Source of the DNA: Rostratula benghalensis
Lineage: Eukaryota > Chordata > Aves > Charadriiformes > Rostratulidae
Assembly (NCBI GenBank): GCA_013399305.1
Contig: VXAI01000069.1
Coordinates: 510,310-574,309, forward strand
Length of the DNA stretch: 64,000 nucleotides
Reading direction: 5' to 3'
Under the pieces are notes generated by a model that saw only the letters and a program-made list of their open reading frames with translations, made no database searches and was not told the origin of the DNA. A program made the position numbers and the translations under genes. This document shows, piece after piece, positions 48,717 through 60,900 of the stretch (positions within the stretch are counted from its first letter, which is position 1; every line of letters begins with the position of its first letter).

Positions 48717-51073
48717 ACAGCCTTTATTATTTCTTCTGCCAGTAAATTAAAGAGAGGGGATAAAATGCAAGTTATTGAACTGAAGAAAGAAATATGTTTC
48801 CAGGTGTTTGTAGATGATGTTCTAAATAATTTAGTAGCTGGGAACAGTGTGTTATGCAGTCATCCAGCAGAAAGGAGAAATTTGTGGGTGTGCAACTCCC
48901 CCAGCTACAGTTCTGGTCATACTGATGTTTACATCAGCAAAGAGATGGAATAACAAGGTGATGAATCTGGCCAGGGTGCTTACTGCTTTATAATAGCACA
49001 CTCTTCCTATTTGAAAACATAAACCTGAGAGCCCCTCAGGTCTCTGTCTCTACTATCTTTCTGCTGCTATAAGTTATATCTTTTTTTCGTAATTACAGGT
49101 TCTGCCAAGTGATTAGTTACATGTGCAACTCTGATTTTACATCCTTTTCTTCCTAGAAGCCTTGTCTTTTCGTAAGTATGGAGTGTATGCTTTGTATTCC
49201 TCAACATCCCATTTTGTCTTTGATCTCAGGTGATGTCTCTACTGTAACTTGCTCCTTGCTCCTAGGCTAGACTATGACAGCTTTTTTAAGAGCTACAACT
49301 ATGACCGTGTGAGTGTGAGGTATCAGCTAGCAGACATTTTCATTGGCTTTACTGTCACCAGGAAATAATAGTGTAGTTTCAGTGCAGGCTTTAGCTTATG
49401 GCTGTAGAAACTCATATTAATTCAAAACAACTTAGTTAATGGAGATAATACAGACCTTTGTTCATTTTAGATAGGAGATAGTGGTTATGTTACAGGCTAC
49501 AAGTGGGTAAATAATTTTCATTTATGCGTGTGTCAATTACTAACCACTTCTATTTTGAATGTCTATGTAGTTCATTTAATTTTGATCCTCTTTCTCAAAA
49601 AAAAAATATCTGTAAATAGACTAGACAGTTCTGAAACATGAATGTTAGTTGCCATTGTTGGTCAAATGGGTCATCTGAGTATGAATCTGTGGATGGTTTG
49701 TGAACAATTTGTTGCGAACAGAGTTGTTATGGAAGGTTTTATTCATGGAAATGTGGATATTTTTATTTCGGGACACAAAATGGGGGTTTGGTCAAGGATG
49801 TCAAAATTAGACTTTACCTTGGGTCAGCTTCAGACAATCTAAACCATTGACAAGACTGGGACATTTGACTCTGAAAAGAAACTTCTATGAGATGATGGGA
49901 AACTTTGAAAAATTCCAGTTTTCTATCCTGGAAACTTTCTGTAGTGGTTGAACAGTTTCTCAAGGAAAGTTGCATTATATCTATTTGTGTTAGGTTTTCA
50001 GGACAGTGCCATTTGAAGTGGGAGGCTGGACTCCAGAGGTTACTTCAAACAATATTTCTGTAGCTCTGTGACTAAAACCAAAGTGAGTGAGATTACCTCT
50101 GTCAACTGCCAATTCTTCAGAATTTGAAATTCAGAACTTTCCTTTCCAAATGTTACTGTACTGTAATATAATGTTGAAAACTCCCCAAAAGAGGAAGCTG
50201 AACTTTACTTGTTCTTACTGCACCCCCCTTTAGAGTTTGTCTGATTGCATAAATAAGTCATGGGTTTATTTGACATATATACAGCCCTAAGAAAGTTAGG
50301 CACAAGAGGTTAGAAAGGTCAGGAACCTGGCACATTTTGGGAGAGAACTTTTTTTTTTGTCAGGGTTTTGAACCATCGATAGTTTACATGAAACAGAAAA
50401 ATAGACTGGAGAAATCTAGGTTGCTCTGTATCATTGTAAATGTTTAAAAAATCATGATCCATAGCTCAATAATGCACAAGGAAGTAGTTAAAACCATGTT
50501 TTTAAATATCTTTTTTTTTTTTTTTCCCACCTGTATTAATTTTGAGTTTCTGGAATTAATTACCTGCCCTTCTTTCCCCTCCCCAGCTTTTAGGTATGTT
50601 TTGAAATGCCATTTCACTACAAAAATGAAATTACATTATTTTAAATTATTTTATCTTTGGGGTGTGGGGTTGTTTTTTCTTTTTCTTCTGGTGTGAATAA
50701 TTTTCTGTGAAGTGAATAGAACAGTCATAAATTTGGAGAAATTATACTCCATTCATCTGGTGGGCTGTTCCACCAATGCACTGTGCTTTTCACTGTCAGT
50801 TTAAGTATCCAATAGAAGTCCAGTGCCTGGAATAAGCAGCAGTCCCAGCCTTCCCTTCTCCAGTACTGTAAACTGCAACAGGACCCGTAGGTTGCATAAA
50901 TGATTGTTTTCCCATCTCTAGAGCACTTTGCTTCTGACCTCAGCATTGGCAAAGTTTTCTGAAGCCCTACTGCTGATGGGGTCTTTGAGGTTCTGAGTGC
51001 TACTCTTTGATTGGCAGGCACAGAACATGCATTAAGTACTTCGAAGCTCTTGGAAGAGACCAATTGAAAAGTC

Positions 51074-51094
51074 TTTTTTTTTTTTTTTTTTTTT
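51074..51094. repeat. Poly-T run of 21 bases
   Basis: An uninterrupted homopolymer. It could be a reversed poly(A) tail, but no retroposed gene body is recognised next to it. Confidence 0.9.
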
Positions 51095-53034
51095 GAAAGC
51101 CACTGAAATAAAATCAACCTTAGTGTTTGTGCCTTCACATGAAACATGTTATTTTCCTCAAATGTAAAGAATTACTTGGACTGACATTTTCAAAGGCACC
51201 AATGTGATTATCAAGCAGAAGTTTCAAAATCTCAGGCTTGAACTGCATACAGTACCAAGCAGCTATTGCATCTTCCCCTCTGAACTGTGTTTTGTTAAAT
51301 GTACATTCAGGTCTCAGAGCTCTTTGGAGAGAAAAAGGCTCTTATTGAATGAACAGTGTAGTAGGAGCTGAATTTGGATAACCTTCACTCAGAAGACCTT
51401 CTTTATAAACCAGCTGCACAAAGAAATTATGATAATGTGTGGAAAAGGAATATTGAGGTTTGTCTTACTCTAGCTGTGTGCAGTCAGTTTTGCAGTTGTC
51501 CTTGTATCTGCACATGTGTTTGAATAATTTGTCACCTATTTAACCAAATACAGTCTTGGGTCTAACAGTAAAACTGAGGTCCCTGTTTGCATTTCTAGTT
51601 TGTTGATGAGTTGGAGATTCATAGTCTTAGGCAAGTATGCTTTTCTTCCTCTGTTCTAGAGCAATATTTTGGACACCAACCACATTTCTGAGTGTAATGA
51701 GGGAGAAGAAAAAGCTTCTCTTTACCGTTAAAAAAGTCTGTTTGCAGCCAAATTGCACCTGTGTGCTTGAATCTGCCATTAATGGGTTTTTTTTCATGCT
51801 TGTTACGAGAACTTTTAAAGGTCTTACAAGTTTTGACATAAGTTGGTGGCAATGGAAGGTTCAAAAATGATTGAAACACATTAAATGGTCTAAGTCTTTG
51901 CTCGATGGAGGAGTCAGGGTATGAAGTAACTTCTGGATGATGAAAGATACCTCAGTAAATTAAAACCCCAAGCTGAAAATCTACCTGAGCTGAAGGATTC
52001 TGCTTCTGATCTACATAGGTCTAGTGACCTCTTCATCTGCCCCTGCCTCTAATTCCATCTGCTTTATTTTTGCTGCTTATTTTTCCCGTGGATCAGTAGT
52101 TTTGGAATGTGGGTGTCTGACACATTTCTTCAGACAAAACCTTGCTATTCCTTGATAAAACAAGAGTTGCATGTCAAGCTTAAATGCAGCAGGAGATAAG
52201 AAAGGCAGTGAGACTAAGGCTAGGAGCCAGGGAATGTGAGGAAGTGCTTAGAGACTAGTTATTGCTGGTGCATGGAGAGAGGAGATCTGCTAAGGCTGCT
52301 GTATTTCACTGAACAAATACTGGTCAATTTTAATAATTTCCTGTCTAACAATTGGTTATTTGATACTTAGTTAAAAAACTTGTAATTACAACTTTGTTTC
52401 TAGTCTGTGTGTTTTCCTCCTCTCCATCCTCTTCTGGGAGGGATAAATTAAGCAGAAATATTTTTAGAGTAGATTTGAAGGCTTCTCTGTTCCTTATTAT
52501 ACCTAGGTGATAGAGGGCCTTTTATAACCCTTAATCAAACAGGAACTGGTTTCTGTGGAGTTTTTTTCCCTCAAATAAATAGATAGTTCCCAGTGAAGGT
52601 TAGTGTACCATCCTTGTGCTTTCATACACCTCCTGTAGTCTCCCTCCCAGCTCATATTTTCTTTCCTTGCAATAGGAGGACCTGATGTTTAGGAATGCTA
52701 AAACTAGGACCTGTTCAAAACAACCTGGACAGAGGAAAAAAGCTTGTATTTCTTGTCCTGTAAAAGGCACTTTGTGTGTATTTTGTTGTCAGAGGTTATG
52801 CAAACAGTAACCTCTTCTCTCTCCTGTTCTCTTGCAATGGATGGACTCAGTGTTTCTCTGCATAACAAAGATGTGGTGAATGCTTTCATTTGTGCTGTGA
52901 CAGATAACATGTTTTCCTCTTCTGCTGGACGTTTTGTGGAGCTGTTTAGTAGTGAAGTGGCCTTTTGAGCAAGCTGCACAATGCGTGGGTGTCTCCCAAG
53001 GACAGGGGACTGAATTTACTCTGGCAAGACTCAC

Positions 53035-53226
53035 CTGAGGGCTTCCAGGGACTGTGGCTCTACATGACACACAAGTACAAAACCAGTTTTCACTGTTGAT
53101 TCAACTTCAAAAATAGGCCCCATGGGTTTTTGGATGGTGAGAAATACCTCACTCCAAGTCCAGGTTACAGAGTATGAATAAGGAGCCAGTTTGTATTTGT
53201 CCTTGATGGAGATCACCTCACACCTC
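53035..53226 (-). other. Candidate internal coding exon, 192 nt with equal end phases, protein unknown
   Basis: Minus strand. The acceptor reads ttgtccgctgctaatttcag, with a branch-point-like TGCTAAT, and lies just above 53226. The donor reads GCCCTCAG/GTGAGTC at 53035, close to the vertebrate consensus. The 192 nt between them stay open in one frame and start and end within a codon in the same phase (phase 2), so the exon could be skipped without frameshift. The TGA stop falls inside the GTGAGT donor, so the frame only makes sense if spliced. The peptide alternates hydrophobic and polar residues (for example YSYSVTWTW and TGFVLVCHVEP), which would suit a beta-sandwich domain. No family is recognised. 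A decoy exon cannot be ruled out. Confidence 0.33.
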
Positions 53227-55077
53227 CTGAAATTAGCAGCGGACAAGAGCTCTGGTTCAAAAACTGCTTTTAGACACCTTTTGTCTCTTCTTCAGGACCC
53301 AGTTAAACACATAAAAGAAGGTCCTCCACCTCTTTTGAATGTCTGCTCTGTGCCTCACAAGAAAAGGCACCTATTTACTCCCCAGTCGAAGTACAACCCC
53401 TTTACTTGTACCAACAAACACAGCCTTTGCTGAATTATCAAAGGGCAGAATATAGACAAAGAAAAAAAAAAAGTATGCTTTACATCAAAAGCACCATTGC
53501 CTGGTTTTGCATCAGAAATAACATGGTATTGCAGGAGCTCAGATCCTTATTGACTAAAGCTCTTTCAGGACTGCAAGTAAACATTTGAAGAACATGTGTT
53601 ACTTTCTATGAAACCGAAAAAAAATTCACATAAATATTTGTCCTTGAGGGTCAGGAATAAAATCTATGTTACCACAGCTCATGTTACTCTGGAAGATATT
53701 TGCTTAGTGTTCTTTAAAGTAATACATAACAAACACAGCTGCTCTGGTTTCCATATAGGCCAACTTTGACTTGGGCTTTTTCCAAAGGTCAGTCTCATCA
53801 CCGACCTAAACTTACCGATAGCTGCAGGGGTAACGGCAATTATGGCTTACCTTACAACCTGAAATTTGTATTAAACTTTTCTACCTGAAATATTGTCAGT
53901 TCACAGGAAGGGAAAGGGCTGGAAATATTGGATACCCTGAAATCTGTATTTTTCTCAATATTGCTTTCTCTCGAGTTTTCCCATGCTTTGAATATTGTTA
54001 CGCTGCAGTATCCCATATAGTAGGTGAGAAACTATCCACCATGACAAATACTGCCCTTTAAATGTTAACTCTTATGTACTAAAGCTGTTGCTACAAGTAA
54101 CACTCACTGTTTGTGTGAATTGCTTGTGGATTTCCCAGTAGTGAGTAGTGTATTGCACTGGCATTTCAGAAACTTGAATTTTGTTTCCAGTTCTGGCACT
54201 AAACTTTAGTCAGTGCCCTATAAAACCCTGTACTTTCCTTTCCTTTGAATCCTCTATTTGTTTAGCTTTGTGATGTTTTATACCTCAGGTGTTATGGTTA
54301 AAATGCTTGTACAACAGACCTTGATTTCAGGCAGTCATTTTAGAGGATCTTGCATATAAATGCATGATAATGACTATAAAAATAAGAAATGTGACACCCA
54401 CCAATATACATTTTAATGCCCTTGAGCTCTGCTCCCTGGGGCACAACTTCACTCTTTCGTTTCTGTTGTGCTGAAAGGAATCTCAAAGTTGCATCTGAAA
54501 TGTGAGAATAGGAGGTAAAAGCGGATGTCAGAGAGGTGAAGAAAAAAGGGCAAATTCATTAATGTTTTAGAAGCTACATCTGACTCTCCAGACCTCCGTG
54601 TGATAAATTTGTGCCTCGTGGTTTTCATACTGCTTTTTTTTTTTTCTTCTCTTCAATTTTCAAACTTTGATGTGTTCCTTTCCTGTGAAGAAGAAAAAAA
54701 AAATGTGCAAATGATTTCATTACAGATCTTAATTTCCCTGGTAGCTCTGGCCCAATCATACTGAGAAATTCAGATGATTTTTTGTCTCTTCCCTATACTG
54801 GATCACTTTGCCATAGGAAGGCACCTGGCAGGTAGTTGCAGCTGAAACATTTTCCTCCTTTTCCTCCTTGTGGTTGGTGATCCATCAGCCTTATCCAGAT
54901 TATCTTTTTTCACTCAGGCAATTTTTAGACTGATTGGTTTCCTAATCTAGCTCCAATTTCACCAGACCAAGAGTGTGACTGGGATGATGAGGGGAGTTAC
55001 AGCCAATACCCTTGGCCAGCAAGTCTCACTACCCTTAGTAATCTGACAATGTATCCCTTTCCTTCCTGCCTCGTCAC
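53227..55077. other. Non-coding sequence with unusual CpG-containing stretch near 53,800
   Basis: The 53,760-53,880 stretch contains several CpGs (accgacc, accgat, aacggc) and two donor-like CTTAC words on the minus strand, following a strong minus-strand acceptor near 53,900. All three frames of the implied exons contain stops, so it is not coding. 54,540-54,640 is word-complex but unassigned. Confidence 0.5.
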
Positions 55078-55260
55078 AAAATCAGATGTTTTCTTTCTTC
55101 ACGGTGCAGCACAACATTGATCTGCCACATTACTGCAACTTTTAAAATCATTCTTGTCATAATCAGATGTAAAATCATTAGATTAATTAGAACAGCCTTG
55201 CGGTAATTGGCCTTGCTGCGCAATTGCCACTGGGATTATGAGGCAGTGGTGTGCCAGGTT
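55078..55260. promoter_or_regulatory. Candidate conserved non-coding element with homeodomain-type words
   Basis: Contains GATTAATTAG (55181-55190), GGTAATTGG (55203-55210) and the palindrome GCAATTGC (55220-55227). Direct repeats are AAAATCATT (55144 and 55171) and AATCAGATGT (about 55079 and 55161). The sequence is complex, not simple repeat, and carries CpGs in an AT-rich setting. Developmental enhancers in vertebrate gene deserts often look like this. This is pattern-based inference only. Confidence 0.25.
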
Positions 55261-56388
55261 TGCCTTCTGCTTCGTGTTGTAGAAACACAGAGCACCTAGG
55301 CACCATCCCCTGCCAGAGCTCATGCTCCTTGTACAAGGCCAGCAATGCAGACAGATGGAGATGGCAAATTCTTGCCAAGACTTGACTCTGCTAGCTGTTA
55401 GACATTTCAGTTGCAGGTATTGTATTGTTATTGTCTTTGCTGTTTTCTTTATTTCTTGAGTTTAAATTGAGGCTTCTGGAAAAAAACTTCTGCAAAAGAG
55501 CAAAACCCTGGCCCACCTCTTGCCTCAGCCATTGTTGTGACAGGAAATCCAAGGACTCACCAAAAATGTTTCCTGAAATTGCTCGTGTGACATTGACCTA
55601 GGGGCACTGGGGCTGGATGGAAGTGGCCAGGACAGGACTGGAGTACGAGCATTAGGTCAGGCTGCTTGTCAGTGTGCTCAAAGATAAAGTTTAGAGTACA
55701 AAGAGTTTTACCCTCAAAATGGTCTTAGTAGCAGTGTCACCTCAGAGCCATACAAACAAGTGACAAATCAGGCTCTGAGGTTATTCCTGCACATAATAAC
55801 CTACTGATTTTCAGTCCAAGGCAGAGCCTTGGAGCCCTGCAGAACTGTTTTCCAGTGTATGTGGTGTTTTGGGAGCATGGAGTCTTAATTGCCCCAGACT
55901 GTCTAGCAGTTATCCAACCATCAAGACCACAAGGCAGTTAAAACACACATAAAATAATAATAAAATCAGAAATGCTGTGTCACTGAGAATAGGATTGGTG
56001 AGAAACCATATACTCTGTTTAAAATGTAACATTATTAATAATCTTTGGTCCTAAAACTGAAGTGTTATAGATGAATGAACTGTTTCTGCAATGAACGATC
56101 CAGGACCATGAAAGAATGTAAAAATTCCTACTTCGTGAGTTGCTTGTGCAATAGAGTTACTCTTCTCAGAGTCAATAAGAGTATTTGAGCGACTGTGAAT
56201 TACTCTTGAGAGTCAAGCCTTATCTCCTGTCAAACTCTGAATATTTAGTTTAGCTTTTCATTTGTCTTCAGCAGCTGTTACAAGCACAGCTAAATCTTTC
56301 CCCGTTGGTATTTCCCATTGGCTGGAAGAACTAGTAAAGGCTCTGTCAATAACACAAGTACATTAAAATGAGCAGCCGTGTTGTAGAT

Positions 56389-56428
56389 ATAACATCTAAA
56401 AGTTTCTGTAGAGGCCATAACATCTAAA
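56389..56428. repeat. Spaced direct repeat ATAACATCTAAA
   Basis: The 12-mer occurs at 56389-56400 and 56417-56428, 28 bases apart. CATTAAAATG also occurs twice nearby (56361 and 56437), which suggests an old local duplication. Confidence 0.7.
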
Positions 56429-57856
56429 CAACACTGCATTAAAATGTCTTTTGCTGACCTATGCAACGCTCCTGTTATGCAGCTGTGCTGGGTGGTAGGG
56501 AGAGTAAGGATTTTTTTCAGAAAAATGCTGACACTGCTATTCTGGAGAAGCAAAAGCTGTTTTCTGGAGGGGTTAAGTGATAAAGCAGTGAGCCCTCAGC
56601 AATGGTTGCACAATTCGTAGGACTGTAGTGATTTTGAAGATGTATGACTTTCAGCTTGCATTTTCTTAGTTAGCAGTGCAATGTCCTGCTGGCTGGATAC
56701 AATCCTGAGTTAACTGGCTTATTTTCACCCCTGTTTTGATTTGTATTTAGCTCTTACCTATCTAAGATGTTAGTTTCCTGCACTACTTCAGCTTCATTAG
56801 GCAATTATTATTTTAAGCGCAGAGCCAACTTTCACTGGCAGGAAGGATATCTTCAGGGGTTGCTATAGTAAATAGTGTTGAAATACCCTCAACAGCAAAC
56901 AAACTGAGCGTTGTTAGCATGTACAGAGTACGTTCTGTGTATGCTACTGTATGTTCAGAAAACCATACATTGTTTTGCTTCATTCTATTAATGCCCTAAC
57001 ATATTTATTTTTCACTTCATGAGAACAATTGGTCCAATTTGAAAGTATCCGTAAGAAAACCTTTTGCCCTATTAAATTGCATTATGTATAAATCCCCTGG
57101 AAAAGTGGATGGTGGCCTTTCAGGCAGGTAGAATTGTATGAGTTTATAGGAAACAATAGAAGCTCACCTGATATAGCTGTGTCCATCACAGACTTACACT
57201 TCCATTTCCTGAAGTGAATGATAATACCTCAGTTTTTACTGCCTTGAATCTCTGACGTTGTTGGTTATCTGGAAGTCTGGGGCAATCCTTAACCAATCTG
57301 CCAACTTAGATCCAGTGTGCTGAGATAAGCTTTGAATAACCTTTATGTGTCTGTGGAGGGTAAAATGCTCCTTTCTCTCTGCATTTCCAGCTCCTATCTC
57401 CTTCTGTTTCTTCTAAGCTAGCAAAATAGCCAGAAGAGGTAACGTAGGAAAAAAAAAAATATGAATGGAGTAATATGATAGGGCTGATGCATATGATTGT
57501 AAGGAGTTAGACTTCATATCCTTTATCTTGAATTTGTACTAAGTAATTTATCTAGCAGAATTCAATTCATCAGAATCAAAGCAAAACAAAATCTTCATTG
57601 TGTCAGCCTGTACAGTTAATAAGTTGCCTTTCCCAAAGTAACCAGTTAGAGGTAACAAGATTACAACTCACACATGGTTGTGAGATGGAGTACTGTTTAT
57701 ACTATGATTCATTATTTATAAATCTATTTTTGATAAGTAGACATACTTTTTCTGCAAACACTTTTGACACTGTTACAGCAGATCTTTCTGTCATGTTTGC
57801 CAGTGTAATTTAGTTAACTCCAGTGAAGTGACATGAACCTGCTGAATTACCCATCG

Positions 57857-57904
57857 AGAGTAATCTTTGCATTTGTGTAATAAGAGTAATCTACATTTGT
57901 GTAA
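57857..57904. repeat. 26-bp tandem duplication
   Basis: AGAGTAATCTTTGCATTTGTGTAATA is followed by a second copy with a short internal deletion (agagtaatctacatttgtgtaa). Confidence 0.85.
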
Positions 57905-60900
57905 AACCAATAGAAAAAGGCATTTAAAATGTCAGAAAAAAGCCAGGTGTACATGTTTCCTGCTCCATCCCTAAGGAATATTTTTAGGATTCTGAGTTTA
58001 ATAATATCCCCTATAAAGATGTAATTTTGATGATGATGTTGGGAGAAGTATATGAAACCACTAGAGACCAGTACTTAATACCATAAGCCAAATCCTCATC
58101 TGCTGTTAATCTGCCTTATTTTCTGGGTATCATTGAACCTATACTAATTTATCCCCCTGATCCCCAGTATGAAACTGCCTGTGAATCGCATATAATATGG
58201 CCTTGATTTTCTTGTTGCCAAGGTCACATCATCACTGTCAACTTTGCCCAAGCCTCTTCAGCTTCTTAATTCAATTAGATGTTTACAAAAAGCCATATTT
58301 ATGAGCCATATCCTATCTCTAAACACAATTATATAATGTCACTGCGTCTATGATTTCCTTGTCATTTCAAACCATATTTGCAATAAGGGGCTGATGAAAA
58401 GCTCATTGAAGTCAATGAAGGTGAATGAGTTCTACCTCAGCCTTCAACATCCCTAATATAGCAAGAAGTATCTTACACTGGCCTCATTGTCCATTGCTGA
58501 TACTTCTCCCCATTCCTTTTTCTTATTTTCCACATATCTTCATTCTCTCAGTCGGGAAGGAAACACATACTGCTCAGGCAGGAAACCGTCCTGAGACAGG
58601 TCAGCAATTCCCAAGTGCTATCTAGCAGAGATGTGGGATACTTTCTCTTGCCTCTTTTCCTTGTCCAGGTGTTATTTTGCCAGGCTGCATTTCATCTGGC
58701 AATGGATGAATGCCAACTGCTCTCTCCCTGGAGGCTGCAGTGTAAGCACCATTGCTACCAGATGACTCCAGTATCACTCTCACTTGGTAACAGTGAAATC
58801 CTTCATCTTCTAAAAGAATTGTTTCTGGCCAAGCACTTGCGCAAGGACAAAGTACAGCACGAACTCATTTTTCACTTCCTGGAAAAAAAAAATAAATCTA
58901 CAAATTACCACTTATTTGCTCTTTGAAATATCCCTTGTTTCTCTCTCAAGAAAGAGGGCTGATATTTCTATATGGCTTCAAACCTACTGACTTGCTCTTT
59001 GCAAAGGCCACGGATTGCTTATCTAAAGTATTATCAGGTTTCTCTTGCCAGCTTGTGTCTGTGAGGGACTGTTTTGCACTGGGCTCAGGTAGAGCTCCTA
59101 TAGTGCTCCCATACAGTCACACTGGCTGAGGTATTGTGTTATCCTCTCTGAGGTGGTGAAACTCAGAATTTTGGTATTGGTTCATATTTAAAATTAGAAT
59201 TTTTAAGCATGTGCATAAAAATATGCACCTCTAATCTGCAAGCACTACCTGCCCAGATGACTGTGCTCTTAATCTTGGATAATGGTTGGTGCTCATACCT
59301 CCAGCTACTAATTTCTTAACCGACTTTCAAAGCTTTCATATGCTTCTTTTCTTCATACTCTGGCTGCTACGGTGACTAATTTCTGAATGAGCTCATTTAT
59401 TCTCAGCTCAGCAGGAGATAAGCGCTTTAATGGAGAGTAGTAAAATCTCCCCCATGTCTTTTCTGTGGTTTTTTTTTAGCAAAGGTGGTGGAGCAGAGTC
59501 AGCTCTGGCAGACAGGAGGAGGCAGCTACAACCAGTTCTCCCTTCCCCTTCTGCCCACTAAAAGGCAGGCAGGATTTTGGGTAGGGGAAGAGATTCTGAA
59601 ATCCTCAGAATTCAGAAGATCGAGAGATGTTGCTCTGTTTTAACTTTTAAAGAAGTCAGAGAAGCAGGAGAGCAGTTGCTTTCGGTGACAAAGGTTGATG
59701 ATACTGCTCCTGAGAATCTGACAGGGACACAGCTCTTGTTGAGCACCTACCGCCTACCTGGCCTGAGCAAGTGAGCAAAGTGGGGGTCATTCTTACTTTC
59801 TCAGGAAGCAACAATGTCCTTAGTGTAAGAAAGAAGACAATATTTTCCGTGCCTTAGAAATATTTTCTTATTCCTGTGCTCTCTTATTTTCTGAGCATTT
59901 GAACCTCATCACCTCCTCTGTCTCTCCTCCTTTTCTTCACGTTCAGCTGCTTTACTTTTCATACCCTCATCTTGTCTCCTTTGCAGCAGAGCAAGCCTAC
60001 ACATTATTTTTGATAAACTGGTGTATAAAATCCAGGATTCGTGCTGTGGTGAAAGAGAATGCATCTGTAGCATCAGGAAATAAAATGTTTTATGGACAAA
60101 ACTGATTTGGCAGGGTACACAATAAACTGATGGGGACTTTTTTGTTCACAGAGATCTGTCAAAGCTATCTGCCTAAAAATATTTTGTTGTTGCTTTTATG
60201 ACTTTTCAGTTTGTTGGGCATATAGCACTTGCCACAGCTTCGAACAGCCACCATTAAAATTTTTGAAATATGTTTAAAAACCATTGAAATTCTCAAGAAA
60301 AGAACATTTATTTATGTTTGTGGCAGGTTAGTAAAACAGGGCGTTTTGTCCAATATCCCAAAACCATACAGTAAAAATCTAAGAACCAGAGAAATGTATT
60401 CTGATCGTATGCAATTACGATAATAAGCACCCTCTATAAAATTGTGGTGTTATATGAAGCCCCTGCTAGCGGTTCTACTCACTGCTGGGTATAACCAATG
60501 CTACTCAATATGTGTGAATATTGTGAGAGTAAGGATCTGTAAATGTCTTTTTTCTGTTATCTTTTCACATCTCTCTGCACCACCACCCCTCCCCTTGACC
60601 CCTGAACCCTTTTCTGTTTTTTGGAGTCAAGTAGATGTATTTCTTGTTTCTACCCTATTCTCTTTGTAGGGGTGAATATCTCTTTCTAGGATGATAGATC
60701 CAAGACCACACCAAAATGACACAGGAAAAAAATGAAGCACAGCTCAGTTTCATTTGATGAAAACCTATAAAATGTGATTCTGTTAAATCAATATGTGAAT
60801 TATGTTGTTGAGTTAAACTGGAAAGTATCAAAACAAAACTCACACAGAAAATTCCTATTTATTCTGCATTGACTGACTGTTTTTGGTTTCTTTTGGGATG

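Larger units (their letters stand above)
46672..53034. other. Non-coding sequence, no gene recognised
   Basis: Holds a T run of 21 bases (51074-51094), a T run near 50511-50525, and a short perfect hairpin at 48683-48716. The longest frame (50725-51147 minus) reads the 21-base T run as a lysine string and is not supported otherwise. No named repeat or RNA gene was seen. Confidence 0.55.

Noticed and set aside
50725..51147. 140-codon minus-strand reading frame, the longest frame in its area
   Set aside because: It depends on reading the 21-base T run as lysines. No family resemblance.
58615..58926. 103-codon plus-strand frame with a good acceptor at 58667
   Set aside because: The donor options are moderate and the peptide resembles nothing known to me.
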